This document shows positions 1 to 10,540 of a stretch of DNA of 64,000 nt, piece by piece. The notes below the pieces were generated by a model, which had not been told where the DNA came from, did no database searches, and worked only from the letters and a program-made list of their open reading frames with translations. Both the position numbers and the translations under genes were made by a program. How positions within the stretch are numbered: the first letter of the stretch is position 1; every line of letters starts with the position of its first letter. The stretch spans positions 17,280,501 through 17,344,500 of the forward strand of contig CM076960.1 of NCBI GenBank assembly GCA_039566865.1. The letters run 5' to 3'. This DNA comes from Aurelia coerulea. Taxonomy: Eukaryota; Cnidaria; Scyphozoa; Semaeostomeae; Ulmaridae.

Positions 1-120
1 CATCTTCAAAAATCTTTAAAAATCTTTCAAAACTTGAAGGGATTTGAAAATCTTAAAATCTCGCACGCTATTTTTGGAGTGATTTGCCCCTCGCGTGCAG
101 ACTGTATTAATTTATTTTCA
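1..120. repeat. Truncated right end of an AATCAC-rich inverted-repeat element
   Basis: The sequence is AAATCTTT-rich and ends in a block like GTGATTTGCCCCTCG. The same terminal block closes the complete element at 20984-21218 and a relative is seen near 3430-3560. The left part of this copy lies outside the window. Confidence 0.55.
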
Positions 121-162
121 AAGTGGTTTCTCCTCTGGTAGAGTCTGCGCATCAGCGATATC

Positions 163-853
163 CCCTGCTATAGTGGACAAAACTCTAATGTTTCATATAT
201 ACGGTCTGGATTACATATTTAAGGTGTCACTTATAAGGTCTAATGTGCACACTTATATGGTGTAAATTGCTTCACATATAAAGTGAGTGCGCAAAGTGAG
301 TGCGCAGTAGCAAAACATATAGGGTCTAAATTGTATCACATAGAGGGTCTAATATCGATCTGAGATGGTCCGCAGGAAAGTTTCCATAGCAGGTGTTGAA
401 CATACTCTTGGAAGGAAAGGATTGAACTTTTTGCTTTCGGTACTATGAGTTTTGCTACTGCGCACTCACTTTGCGCATTCACTTTTACAAATATTTTGAC
501 CATGTAATTGTGCATATTAGACCCTCTATGTGATACAATTTAGACCCTATATGTTTTGCTACTGCGCACTCACTTTACGCACTCATTTTATATGTGAAAC
601 AATTTCACAAAGTTTGAGAAACAATTTGACCATAGAAGTGAAACAACTTAGAGCCTACATGCGAAACAATTCAGACCTTATAAATGAACAATTTTAGACC
701 CTATAAGTGAAACAATTTAGAACATATAAGCGTGCTTTTTTTCAATTTTTAACGTTTACAGATGTGTTTCAGGGAGAAAATATGAAAGTACACCTTAAAT
801 ATGTAACCCAGACCGTATATATGAAACATTAGAGTTTCGTCCACTATGGCAGG
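163..853. repeat. Foldback (MITE-like) element
   Basis: About 45 bp at the left end (CTATAGTGGACAAAACTCTA and onward, including the ATACGGTCTGG block) recur inverted at 785-850. The interior carries direct and inverted copies of short blocks of the type CACATAGAGGGTCTAA, and the GCGCACTCACTTT block occurs on both strands. There is no meaningful ORF. This fits a non-autonomous inverted-repeat transposon; I cannot assign the superfamily because I see no clear target-site duplication. Confidence 0.75.
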
Positions 854-920
854 GTATAGTATACCCTGTCCTTGTAACCCTAGGTCACATTCTTGTAACC
901 CTAGGTCACGTGAGGTTCCC

Positions 921-1041
921 AGGAATGATAGACTTGCCCAAAGTCTATTTCGTCAAAAAAAAATTTCGTCAATTTGTAATATACTTTCCGGTAGACTTAA
1001 TACAGTTGACAAAACAGACTTGGGGCAAGTCTACAGGAATG
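921..1041. repeat. Short inverted-repeat element (TAGACTTGCCC family)
   Basis: AGACTTGCCCAAAGTCTA at the left is matched by GACTTGGGGCAAGTCTA at the right. The same termini occur at 29782-29983 and as a fragment near 30130, so this is a dispersed family. It overlaps two short ORFs that are not genes. Confidence 0.6.
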
Positions 1042-1520
1042 AGGAACCAACTCATTGAATTAGATTCAATAGAGCTACGTGCACCCATACACAAAAGGAT
1101 GTTCTTTGGGTAGCTTTGTTCATTTTAGTTCATGCATACACCAATGCAATATATGAGAAGGCTTCACAAAGACGCAGACGCTACTCAAACAAAGGGGAAG
1201 GCTTCCGCCAATCAGAAAAGGTTTAGCATTTCTCATAAAATGAGATCAAAGGACCTTAGAAGTGACGCACGGGCTTAATGATTTTTATTGTGAAATTTTC
1301 CAAATTATTCCATGAGAATGCAAAGGAAGATCAGTGCAATTTTATTGCACCTTCCTCGAAATATGAGTAAATATGCTGTAATGTTACGTTACAGAATGCA
1401 GTCTGAGGAAGCAACCATCAAAAATTGGCGTGCAGGAAATGTTTAGTCTTTGCTTGAAGATTTTTAGTGGAGAACAAACAATCTAATTAAACACACGAGC
1501 AATCAAATTAATCACAAAAT

Positions 1521-1944
1521 ACACGTTTTTTTTATTATAAGAAACTTGGATCAGCACTTAGTACTAAAAGTTTCTTAATTTCGCATGAAAATTTCGGTGT
1601 TTTAGTAGTAAAAGTTTCTTAATTAGTTTCTTATTTTTTTGGGCCTAAAATTGCGGTATTGTTCGAAGTTGAGCCTTCTTCTCGAGAAAGGGCTTCCATT
1701 TTGCATTGACATTGTCATCAAGAAGAAGCCATGCACATCAAGGCAAAAATTTACCAATTTTGCAGTTAAAAGTCAAGAAAAGACGAAGGCACCTTTGTTA
1801 GAGAGACATAGAATAAGAGAGACATACAGATATAACGTTTTAGAGTTTCTTAACTGTTCTTGAGCGTAGTACTAGAGTTTCTTAAATTTTTGGTCATCGT
1901 AGTACTAGTTTCTTATAAACCAGTTTCTTATAAAAAAAACGTGT
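1521..1944. repeat. MITE with ACACGTTTTTT...TAAGAAAC termini
   Basis: The left end ACACGTTTTTTTTATTATAA-GAAAC is mirrored by GTTTCTTATAAAAAAAACGTGT at the right end. The interior has several TTTCTTAA blocks. Related termini (TAAGAAAC facing GTTTCTTA) bound elements at 18430-18856, 53847-54305 and 58022-58755. No transposase is present, so this is a non-autonomous member. Confidence 0.65.
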
Positions 1945-2841
1945 AATCCGTTTTCAGCATGATTAAACAGTGCTATTGTTAATAAGGAACTCTTTTCAAG
2001 AATTCAACTAAGAACTAAACCAGTAAGAACCTCGACTGAGAACTTGGATACTGCTCAAGAAACTTGTTTATTTTGTCTGAGGAGGTAATTCGCATACTGG
2101 CGCTGTATTCTGGTAAAACTCACGAAATGCTTGGGAAGTTACCTATCAATGAATACAACGAACATGTAAGAAGGATGCGGAGAAACTGCAAAAACCTTTG
2201 GTACCCATGATCTGCTAATTTCAACTGTTTACTGAAAGCTAAAAGAGACTTTCAGTACTGGGTGGGAAAATTTATTGGTTTCTTGAAAACTCTTCGATTG
2301 TTGTTCTACTTGACTGATCAGCTGCCTAAAAGTTCTTAGAAAACTAACAATAATCTTGAAAAAATGCTAACAAAGAGCTTTTTGAAATAATTTTGATGGG
2401 AACGTCATTGAGCTAATTACTGCACTCAAAGAGTTCATTTTGTTGGAGAAATTTCCCTTAGCAACCAATCTCATTCTGTGAAATGATGCATCAACACAGG
2501 CGAGCAGGTGGCTGCCACACACATTATATTTTCCAATCTCGGCCTGTTCTCATCTGCAGTCCCTCTATTTTCCAGAAGTTTATTATTCACAATTTAGCGC
2601 AAACCTCAAGATCAATGTGCTTTGCACAAGTCAACTTAGAGGTCTAGTCCGAACAAAACATTGAATTCAGACTATTGCTGAACAAATTAAAAGTCTAGGC
2701 CTACTTTTGAAGCAAAATCGGCTATGATTCAAATAAAATGCACAGAAAGTTAAAAAATGCAAGGCTTGAATTGAAAAGTGATTTTAAGCAGCTACGAAAA
2801 AGTAAATTGATAAACTTCTTGATCAAAGATGAGAGACGTAC
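1945..2841. other. Unassigned intergenic stretch
   Basis: I see no gene here. The segment near 2095-2215 on the plus strand has a short coding-like run with many charged residues that ends in a stop, and could be a decayed coding relic. The rest is AT-rich with no clear inverted repeats. Confidence 0.4.
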
Positions 2842-2902
2842 CTTTCTCTCGTTGAATGCAGTTTTTCATCCAGCATTTTGAGCGCGCAGGCTCCGCGACC
2901 AT
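2842..2902 (-). CDS. Candidate first coding exon of an unknown gene
   Basis: The region 2850-3060 is visibly richer in G+C and CpG than its surroundings. On the minus strand an ATG in good context (AATCATGG) at 2902 opens a 20-codon frame, MVAEPARSKCWMKNCIQREK. It runs into a consensus donor, AAG followed by GTACGT, at 2842. The rest of the gene would lie to the left, toward or beyond the window edge, and I found no second exon. A longer frame (77 codons from 3056) crosses the same donor and is an alternative. It could also be a non-coding first exon or a CpG-rich transposon piece. Confidence 0.3.
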
Positions 2903-3175
2903 GATTCGTTCTTTCCGTAGAGTGGCCGCGCGTGCTCAAACCGCTGGAGCGTTTGACCTTTGAGATGTCATACACCTCAGGAGGGCCTCCGCTTAACGAC
3001 CAGCTTTGAACTCGCGTTGTTGCAAGGCTTGATGTGGACTTCATCACGTCCTTCACCCCATGACATAAAGGATTTTGTAAACAGGAAAATGCCCACCACC
3101 CCTATGACTTCACTACCGTGCGTCAAAAAAGGATTAATTTTCAATTTTCCATTCAGCTCAATTCGATTTTGTAAC

Positions 3176-3275
3176 AAACCAGTCGAGTCTGCACGCAGGC
3201 TACTGATGCACCAACTCTTACTGGAGGGGAAACCCCTCTGAAAAGAATCAGTAGAGTCTGCACGCAGGCTAAGAG
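3176..3275. repeat. Direct GAGTCTGCACGCAGGCTA repeats
   Basis: The block GAGTCTGCACGCAGGCTA occurs at about 3185 and 3252, and related forms appear near 80-150 and at 17597-17612. They look like termini of the G/C-tract inverted-repeat elements seen elsewhere in the window. Confidence 0.4.
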
Positions 3276-3284
3276 AACGGGGAA

Positions 3285-3400
3285 ATAATGCTTTACATAT
3301 TACATTTTAAAGTTTTGCAAAGATTTCAACGCCTATCTCGCCTACACTAAACTCATTCTAGGTTATTCGTAAACCCAGCAACCCCAGTTGCAGCCTTTTT
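3285..3400 (-). pseudogene. Relic 3' end of a duplicated glycosyltransferase-like gene
   Basis: This segment matches 3625-3730, the last codons and 3' flank of the gene at 3682-4785. Shared blocks include TTTACATATTACATTTTAAAG and GCAAAGATTTCAA in the flank, and a mutated version of the final coding stretch. Read on the minus strand, the last residues are ATTGVAGFTNNLE followed by a stop, against TTTGLAWFTNSLD in the intact gene. The remainder of the copy is missing and is replaced from about 3400 by repeat-derived, AAGGATTTTT-rich sequence. It is therefore a truncated tandem duplicate and cannot encode a working protein. Confidence 0.7.
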
Positions 3401-3681
3401 CCTCCTTGTTGATCCTTTTTCTCGAGGGGTATTTCACTCATTCTAAAAAGCGTACGAGATTTTTTCAGAACAATGGGACTTTTACGGATTTTTGAAGGAT
3501 TTTTCTTGAAAACAAAGGATTTTTGGTAAAGGCGCACGAGATTTTTCTATCGTTGTCTTTAACTACAACACAATGATGACGTAAATCACACAAGGTTCCC
3601 TTCAAGCAGTTCAGTTAAATTTTACATATTACATTTTAAAGTTTTGCAAAGATTTCAAAGCGTATGTTCGCATGTGCTTAC

Positions 3682-4785
3682 TTAGTCTAGGCTATTCGTA
3701 AACCAAGCAAGCCCAGTTGTAGTGTTAGTTCTGACATCTATTCTATCCTTGTCTTTAACTGCAACACAATGCTGATGATGTACATGCAAAATTGGGCATG
3801 GGTTTGTAACTTTGTAACCCAGTTTTCCGAAAACCCAAATCAAGACATTTTCCATTCCATTCAGATTGGGAGTGACAGCTAGCATTGGTTTGAGTTCTTC
3901 TGGTGTGAATCCTTTCCTAACACCAAAAACAAAAGTGTCGTGACTTCCCACGTACCAAGCACCAGGGTCACAATTATAAGCTTTAGTCCCTTCACAACTC
4001 CTGTTAAAATTTGATTGCCTCGTCAATGCGTAAACAATTTTTTTGTTCATGAGAGGTGCAGGATTGAGCCTCTCCCATCCTGTACCAAATTTATTGTCTT
4101 GATGGCACACTGCTACCACAGAATTTTTAAGACAAGTTGAAGCATAAATTAGTTGCGACGTCATTGTGACAGGTTCATGTGTTAATTTTATCACCATCTT
4201 ATCTGCATTTTCAAAATCAATTCTCTTGAGAAAATCAACAGCTTCTTTTTCATAAACAAGAACATGAATTCTTTGAATGTAAAGATGCATCAAATTATCC
4301 TGCAAGCAGTCAAGTACCTCGATAGTCCTAGCATCTAAAACGTCATCTGTTACAGCTCCAAATCTATACCACAGGTTCGATCTGTATTTTTCAAGCTTAA
4401 AGTAAATAAAGTTAGTCACCAGCTGCAGTTTTTCTTTTGGGCTTGAAGGAGGCCTAGATTTGTTAGGGCAGCCATCTTTGGTTGTGATGATAGGTACATC
4501 ATTCTCTTTCTCCATTTTAATAAGCGGGTAATACTGGAATATCTTTCCATCTTCGATTGTAACATTTCTCACGACTAAATCCTTCTTGCTCTTTCTTTGC
4601 TTAAAACTATAATGGGATAGTTTAGCAGGTGGCGATGAGACCTCGGCCCAGGTCTGTTGAGGACGGCGGCGTACAGCGATTCCACCAGGGGCAACTATGT
4701 CTTTAGAGAGGTAAAACACCTTGTAAGTTAAACCAGCAATCAATGTGATGAAGATAAATAATATAGGCAGTTTACGTGGCCACAT
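3682..4785 (-). CDS. Type II membrane glycosyltransferase-like protein
   Basis: An uninterrupted 367-codon frame. The N-terminus has a short basic tail (MWPRK), then one hydrophobic helix at about residues 6-27. A proline/lysine-rich stem follows, with the rest lumenal, the layout of Golgi type II glycosyltransferases. The C-terminal third has an order of motifs that I associate with a nucleotide-sugar transferase-like family of invertebrates, plants and bacteria: GSHDTFVF, then NGMENVLIW, then GYKVTNPCPI, then HVHHQHC. Catalytic residues cannot be assigned with certainty. NRS and NTT sequons are present, as expected for a lumenal domain. The frame is intact and the window also holds a relic duplicate (3285-3400), so the family is locally duplicating. 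I see no clear polyadenylation signal. The gene is certain enough; the enzymatic role is inferred. Confidence 0.75.
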   Translation of the reverse strand: MWPRKLPILFIFITLIAGLTYKVFYLSKDIVAPGGIAVRRRPQQTWAEVSSPPAKLSHYSFKQRKSKKDLVVRNVTIEDGKIFQYYPLIKMEKENDVPIITTKDGCPNKSRPPSSPKEKLQLVTNFIYFKLEKYRSNLWYRFGAVTDDVLDARTIEVLDCLQDNLMHLYIQRIHVLVYEKEAVDFLKRIDFENADKMVIKLTHEPVTMTSQLIYASTCLKNSVVAVCHQDNKFGTGWERLNPAPLMNKKIVYALTRQSNFNRSCEGTKAYNCDPGAWYVGSHDTFVFGVRKGFTPEELKPMLAVTPNLNGMENVLIWVFGKLGYKVTNPCPILHVHHQHCVAVKDKDRIDVRTNTTTGLAWFTNSLD

Positions 4786-5099
4786 AATGACTTCAACGGC
4801 ACTCCTTTTCGCTGGACGCTGGGCTTTTCACGTTCCACTTTGCCTTGACTTTGGTAATTTGACCTTGGTACTTTGACTTTGCAATGAAAATTCATGAAAC
4901 GGGAATAAAGAGCATAGAAATCTAGAATGCGTGGTAGGTCACGTGATGCGTAACAACCATGGGGAACCAAAATGGTAGAAAGCAAAAAGCCGCGGGAAAT
5001 CCAAGCTAACAGTGGATCGCAGTGGACTCTCCGAATTCCTCGACAAGTTATTGGGAATTTGTTGCTTTATTTTCAGAGATCGTCCAACTAGTTTGAAAA
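4786..5099. promoter_or_regulatory. Probable head-to-head promoter region
   Basis: This interval of about 310 bp separates the start of the minus-strand glycosyltransferase-like gene (4785) from the plus-strand candidate exon starting at 5100. It has no repeat-family match that I can see, and it is bounded by two divergent ATGs. I see no TATA box. A TTATTTTCAG sequence just before 5076 could be an acceptor within the 5'UTR of the rightward gene. That it is a shared promoter is an inference from position only. Confidence 0.35.
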
Positions 5100-5191
5100 A
5101 TGGTTGTCTCTTTCACTGAATTTGGCTGCAAAAAGCGTTGGAATCCGGACAAAGAGCTGCGTCCTGGCCAGAAAAACATTTCGTTTCACCA
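5100..5191 (+). CDS. Candidate first coding exon of an unknown gene
   Basis: An ATG in good context (AAAAATGG) opens a frame beginning MVVSFTEFGCKKRWNP and continuing through a DKELRPGQKNISFH stretch. It meets a perfect donor, GTAAGT, at 5192 after two bases of a codon. The composition is coding-like (charged, no low complexity) and a possible 5'UTR acceptor precedes it at about 5075. I could not find the following exon: the next 8 kb are transposon-derived. The gene may continue far to the right, or the exon may be orphaned. I do not recognise the protein. Confidence 0.4.
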
Positions 5192-6349
5192 GTAAGTACT
5201 AGACTATTATAGGCCCGTTTCGTGGATGCAGCGAGGATCACAGTCCTTTAGGAAGAGATAACGACTTCTTATTCTGAAACCGTAGTTCTAGAATTTGCAT
5301 TCATTATATATGATTTTTAAGATTTCAATATATGTCAAAGGAGTCACAGTGGCCAAAGTCGGGCCAAAATGAAAGACTGATTTTTAGGCCCATCAACATA
5401 ACAAATAAAAAGCATTCGAAGAAACTAACTGTTGTGGTCCAAATCCAATCTCTTTTTAAATTTTGCTTTCTAATTTCTTTACGAGTTTCTCAAATATTTC
5501 CCTCTTGAAATGTAAGCTTCGTCATATTTTGTTGAAAAGGTACCCAAAGTACCTTTGAAGATCCCAAAACAACTATTACACCCAAAGCAGCATGATGTCA
5601 ACACACAATTTTCTTATATTAGAAACCTGGATCAGCTCATAGTGCTAAAAGTTTCATAAATATCCCACATGAAAATTTCGACCGGTGGTGGTGCAGAGTG
5701 CCGCAAAATCTCGAAATCGGTCAAATACAAAAATCGTCTCAGCCGTAAAATAGCAAAATCTTAAAAATTGTAATAAAGCACTAAATCTTTACTTTCTTTT
5801 TCTTTTAGTTAAAACTAAAATACGCTGTATCCTCCTACATCCATTACTTGTTGGGGATACGTGCAAGCTCAAGTTGACGAGGACGTGGATATCCCCTCGG
5901 GGACTATGAACGCATGCGTAGTGTGTAAATTTTTGCTTATTCGATTACGTAATGCCATTATTTTCATCACGAACTCTTAGTCATTTGACAGGCAACCGGT
6001 AGTCAGACATCGAAACGAAACCACATCCGCTACAGAACAATCAATTTTTGATGAGAGAACACTGGGAAAAGTTTTCATTCAGAATCACTCGCGATAGCGT
6101 TTCTTGGAAGCTTGGCAAAGAAATGTATTCACCTGGTTAAGAAATGATATTCATATGCCAACTTAGCTTTGCTTCGTTTGTTTCAAATGGCCTCCAAATG
6201 TTGTCGAAATGGGTCTAATAACGGGTCTTTCCATAGCACAGAGCGCTGCCGCTATCTTGTTTTGCCTAGGCCAATTTATCAACGCAAGACCAAAACCGTT
6301 CAACATTTACTTCTGTATGGAGTGCCAAAGCCAAAAAAATTAATTCGTT

Positions 6350-6725
6350 ATGTAAAATTTATATTATCATTTTGTTATTTCTATTATCATTTTGTAAAGT
6401 TCTATTTTCATTCTGTAAATCAAATATTATCATTTTGTTATTTCTATTATCATTCTGTAAAATCTCATTATTGTTTTGTAAAGTTCCTTATTTCTATTAC
6501 CATTTTGTAAAATTCGATTGTCATTCTGTAAACTCTTATTATCATTCTGTGCGTTCCAATCTCATTCCGTAAATTATCACATTGTCATTCTGTTCCGCAT
6601 TTTTTTTTCTATTACCATTTTGTAAAATTCGATTATCATTCTGTAAACTCTTATTATCATTCTGTGCGTTCCAATCTCATTCCGTAAATTATCACATTGT
6701 CATTCTGTTCCGCATTTCTCATTAT
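6350..6725. repeat. Simple and tandem repeat (ATTATCATTCTGTAAA)
   Basis: Low-complexity T-rich sequence built from TATTATCATTTTGT/CTGTAAA units. It contains a tandem duplication of about 118 bp (about 6487-6600 and 6606-6716), marked by GTGCGTTCCAATCTCATTCC in both copies. The ORFs reading SFCKVLFSFCKS-type repeats through it are artefacts of the repeat. Confidence 0.8.
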
Positions 6726-7047
6726 CATTGTGTGATGAAGCTCATACATCATGGTGAAACCATAGCAACGTATGTAATTCTGAAAAATATATGATGAAAC
6801 CATGGTGACGAAGACGCCGGGGACAAGCACATACGCGCGGACGACTTATGTTGAATAACAAAAACATCAGGGTGACGCGCGGTTTGAGTTTCTCTTCCCG
6901 TAAAATGGCAAAATTATATATGACCGTCTTATAGCGCGAAATTTCAACGATTTGCAAATTGAAAATTAACAGCACTTATAGGTAAGACTTTTTTGCCTTA
7001 ACAGCTTGAAGAAACATTCATCTAAGTACCGATAGTTTGTTTTGCAG

Positions 7048-8945
7048 TGTAGAGCATAGGAATCATTCGTCGTACATAGCCGATTGCTCGTGGCCCATGG
7101 TCGAAACCGCCAAAGCCTCATTTTCACTGACCAATCAGACGGCTAAAAAGCGAGGGAGACAAAAGAAACCCGTGAAGATATTCCTAAATTTTACCTACCT
7201 TCATAAAACGCAACCAGGACAAAAAACTGCTTGAAATATCTCCAGGATTGGTGGAGTTATGGCCAAAAACAAATCGACAAGGCACTGAACCTTGAACAAT
7301 AGAGATTCTGGCCGGGAGACAATAGTAATAACAATAGTGATTGTTGTAAGAACGACCCGAAAACGCCAGCATAGGAATCATTCGTCGTACATAGCCGATT
7401 GCTCGTGGCCCATGGTCGAAACCGCCAAAGACTCATTTTCACGGACCAATCAGACGGCTAAAAAGCGAAGGAGACAAAAGAAACACGTGAAGATTTTCCT
7501 AAATTTTACCTACCTTCATAAAACGCAACCAGGACAAAAAACTGCTTGAGATTTCCCAAATTTTTTTAAAGCAATCTACTCTCCAGATTTTTGGGAGTAC
7601 AAGTTTGGATGTCGGTTAAAATATCTTCAGGATTGGCGGAGTTATTGCCTCTCCAATAGACAAAATCGGCGAAGGCTTGTCGAGACCTGTTTACGCCACT
7701 TCAAGTCAGGTGCTAAAGCCTCTTGATAAAACCTCTTTTGAATTTTATAAGTTATTTCGCAACGAGCAAACTTTTGCCATGAATGTAAAAAGTAGTACAA
7801 TACAGAAACTTTCCTAGAGTATTGCCACATGACTTGAAATGCGCGAACAAGCCTTTGTAGACTTTTTCAATTCACACAGAAACCGTGGAGGAATTGAATC
7901 TTCAATAAAAGAAAATTTTGCGAAAGACAATAGCAAGAACAATTGAAAACACAGATTGTGGCAATTTTTGGATCGTTCTTACAACAATCACTATTGTTAT
8001 TACTATTGTCTCCCGGCCAGAATCTCTATTGTTCAAGGTTCAGTGCCTTGCCGGTTTGTTTGTGGCCATTACTCCACCAATCCTGGAGATATTTTAACCG
8101 GCATCCAAACTTTTACTCCCAAACATCTGGAGAGTAGATTGCTTTAAAAAAATTCGGGAATTCTCAAGCAGTTTTTTGTCCTGGTTGCGTTTTATGAAGG
8201 TAGGTAAAATTTAGGAAAATCTTCACGGGTTTCTTTTGTCTCCCTCGCTTTTTAGCCGTCTGATTGGTCCGTGAAAATGAGGCTTTGGCGGTTTCGACCA
8301 TGGGCCACGAGCAATCGGCTATGTACGACGAATGATTCCTATGCTGAAAACGCCATAATCTGTGTTTTCAATTGTTCTTGCTATTGTCTTTCGCTAAATT
8401 TTCTTTTATTGAAGATTCAATGCCCCAACGATTTCTATGCGAATTGAAAAAGTCTACAAAGGCTTGTTCGCGCATTTCAAGTCATGTGGCAATACTCTGG
8501 GGAAGTTTCTGTATTGTACTACTGTTTACATTCATGGCAAAAGTTTGCTCGTTGCGAAATAACTTATAAAATTCAAAAGAGGTTTTATCAAGAGGCTTTA
8601 TCACCTGACTTGAAGTGGCGTAAACAGGTCTCGACAAGCCTTCATCGATTTTGTCTATTGGAAAGGCAATAACTCCGCCAATCCTGAAGATATTTTAACC
8701 GGAATCCAAACTTTTACTCCCAAACATCTGGAGGGTAGATTGCTTTAGAAAAATTCGGGAAATCTCAAGCAGTTTTTTGTCCTGGTTGCGTTTTATGAAG
8801 GTAGGTAAAATTCAGGAAAATCTTCACATGTTTCTTTTGTCTCCCTCGCTATTTAGCCGTCTGATTGGTCCGTCAAAATGAGGCTTTGGCGGTTTCGACC
8901 ATGGGCCAGGAGCAATCGGCTATGTACGACGAATGATTCTTATGC
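7048..8945. repeat. Long imperfect palindrome, arms of about 0.9 kb
   Basis: The left half carries GGAATCATTCGTCGTACATA twice (about 7060 and 7373), a 280-bp segment at 7650-7935 and an AACAATAGTGATTGTTGTAA block. The right half contains the same blocks inverted: TTACAACAATCACTATTGTT at about 7980, the 280-bp segment at 8345-8670, and two inverted copies of the TATGTACGACGAATGATTCC block (about 8320 and 8920). Arms are mostly over 90% alike by eye. Short ORFs inside it are shared by all copies and are not genes. Best read as nested foldback transposons. Confidence 0.75.
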
Positions 8946-10100
8946 TGCAGTGTAGCACTTCAGGAAAACCACTTTTTGCGGCGATTTAGGGTCGGTGGTT
9001 TCAAGAAAAAATAGCAGGTGATTTAGGCCATGTCCGTTTCTGGAAGCGTAAGTCCATGAGTCGTAGTTATAGCGTCCATCAGCCTATCAATAGCGATAAC
9101 CTACGAACATATAATCAGTCTAGCTGCATATGGGCCTATGCAATTTTAAGAGCGGAAATGATAAAATCGTCTATTTTGCCATGGAAAGTGGATAACATCA
9201 ACCGAATTTGAGTGTAATGGATGTAGGAGGATACAGCGTATTTTAGTTTTAACTACAGAAAGTAAAGATTTAGTGCTTTATTACAATTTTTAGGATTTTG
9301 CTATTTTACGGCTGAGTGAGACGATTTTTGTATTTGACCGATTTCGAGATTTTACGGCACTCGGAGCCAGGACGGTTGAAAATTTCTGGTTCTTAGTGTG
9401 AAAATTTTCTTAAGTTGTTTCTTATTCTTAGCTGCATGAATTGTGATATAGTTTTCACCACTGCCACTCATTTTTTCTTTGACATACAGCATAATGTTCA
9501 GCAAGCAAGGAAAAGAGTTGTAGCGTGCTCAATGAAGACATAACTTTCGTGAATATTACTCAAAAATAAAGGGTCAACAACAGTGTTATCAAGATGTTCT
9601 TGAATGTTGCTTTTAAAACTTTCCTAGTGCTTCTCAAACACAATTCTGGAGTTTCTTAAATTTCTGGAGTTTCTTAAGACTAGTTTACTACACGGTGCAA
9701 ACATTTTCGAGTGACCTAGGAAAATTGAGGCTGCAAATCACAAAACGCTCTTAGCATTTTCAATCCAGGTAGCATGGTTTCTCAACCTTTGAAAAGTGAG
9801 CATACTGTTTCTTAGGTTCCTTATAAAAAATGAGTGTTGTCCCAGTAAAGACACTTTTCTGTATTCTTCCAGAGCAGATTATCATTGCTAACTGATGGAG
9901 TTATTGATACTGAAGTTTGTTTTGGCCAAACCCTTACAGTTTCATATCTTCTCTGAGATCATAGAGAAATTTCCATGAAAAACCTCAAACCCAAAGAGTA
10001 AACACGGCATAAGTTTTGTGTACTTTTCACTCTTTCCAGGGATTTAAATAATATTAAGCAGAATTCCAAGATAAACGAAACTTAAGATTCAAAATTGCAG

Positions 10101-10537
10101 ACACAATACACCACTTCAATATACAGCCTCGTTTTGGAAAATTTTCAAAATTCTTTAATACGAAATTTTAGAGGCCGAATTCGGATTTAGCACTCAAACT
10201 TTAGTCTAACTACAAGTTTTTATGTTGCTATCGGTAGTAATTTTGATTTTATGGCGATGCAAAGTTTGAAAACCTGTAAGGGATTTGACCGTGAAAATGA
10301 CTCAGGGTGTAAAGTTTCACCCTGAACGATTTTTTACGGTCAAATCCCTTATAAGTTTTTAAACTTTATATCTTCATAAAATCAACATCACAATGGCCTG
10401 CAGTTCAAAAACACGAAACTAGACTAAAGTTTGGGTGCTAAATCCGAATCTGGGCTTGAAATTTTCATATGAACAATAGAAAGAAATGTTGATACATTTC
10501 CAAAACGAGGCTGCTATATTGAAGAGGTGTATTCAAA
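10101..10537. repeat. Palindromic MITE
   Basis: AATACACCACTTCAATATAC followed by AGCCTCGTTTTGG at the left is matched inverted by CCAAAACGAGGCTGCTATAT with TGAAGAGGTGTATT at the right. The centre holds a further inverted pair around GGGATTTGACCGT and ACGGTCAAATCCC. It has no coding capacity. Confidence 0.7.
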
Positions 10538-10540
10538 ACT

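Larger units (their letters stand above)
5601..9840. repeat. Possible composite inverted-repeat element, about 4.2 kb
   Basis: The outer ends resemble each other inverted: ACACACAATTTTCTTATATT with AGAAACCT at the left, and AGGTTCCTTATAAAAAATGA with GTGTTGT at the right. A stronger internal inverted pair lies at about 5680-5850 and 9214-9366, sharing the ACGCTGTATCCTCCTACATC block and the TTTAGTGCTTTATTACAATT block. The long palindrome at 7048-8945 sits between them. It may be one large non-autonomous element with later insertions, or two solo elements of one family in opposite orientation. Confidence 0.45.

Noticed and set aside
7037..8672. Several ORFs of 60-85 codons
   Set aside because: They repeat with the palindrome blocks and overlap on both strands; no gene-like content.
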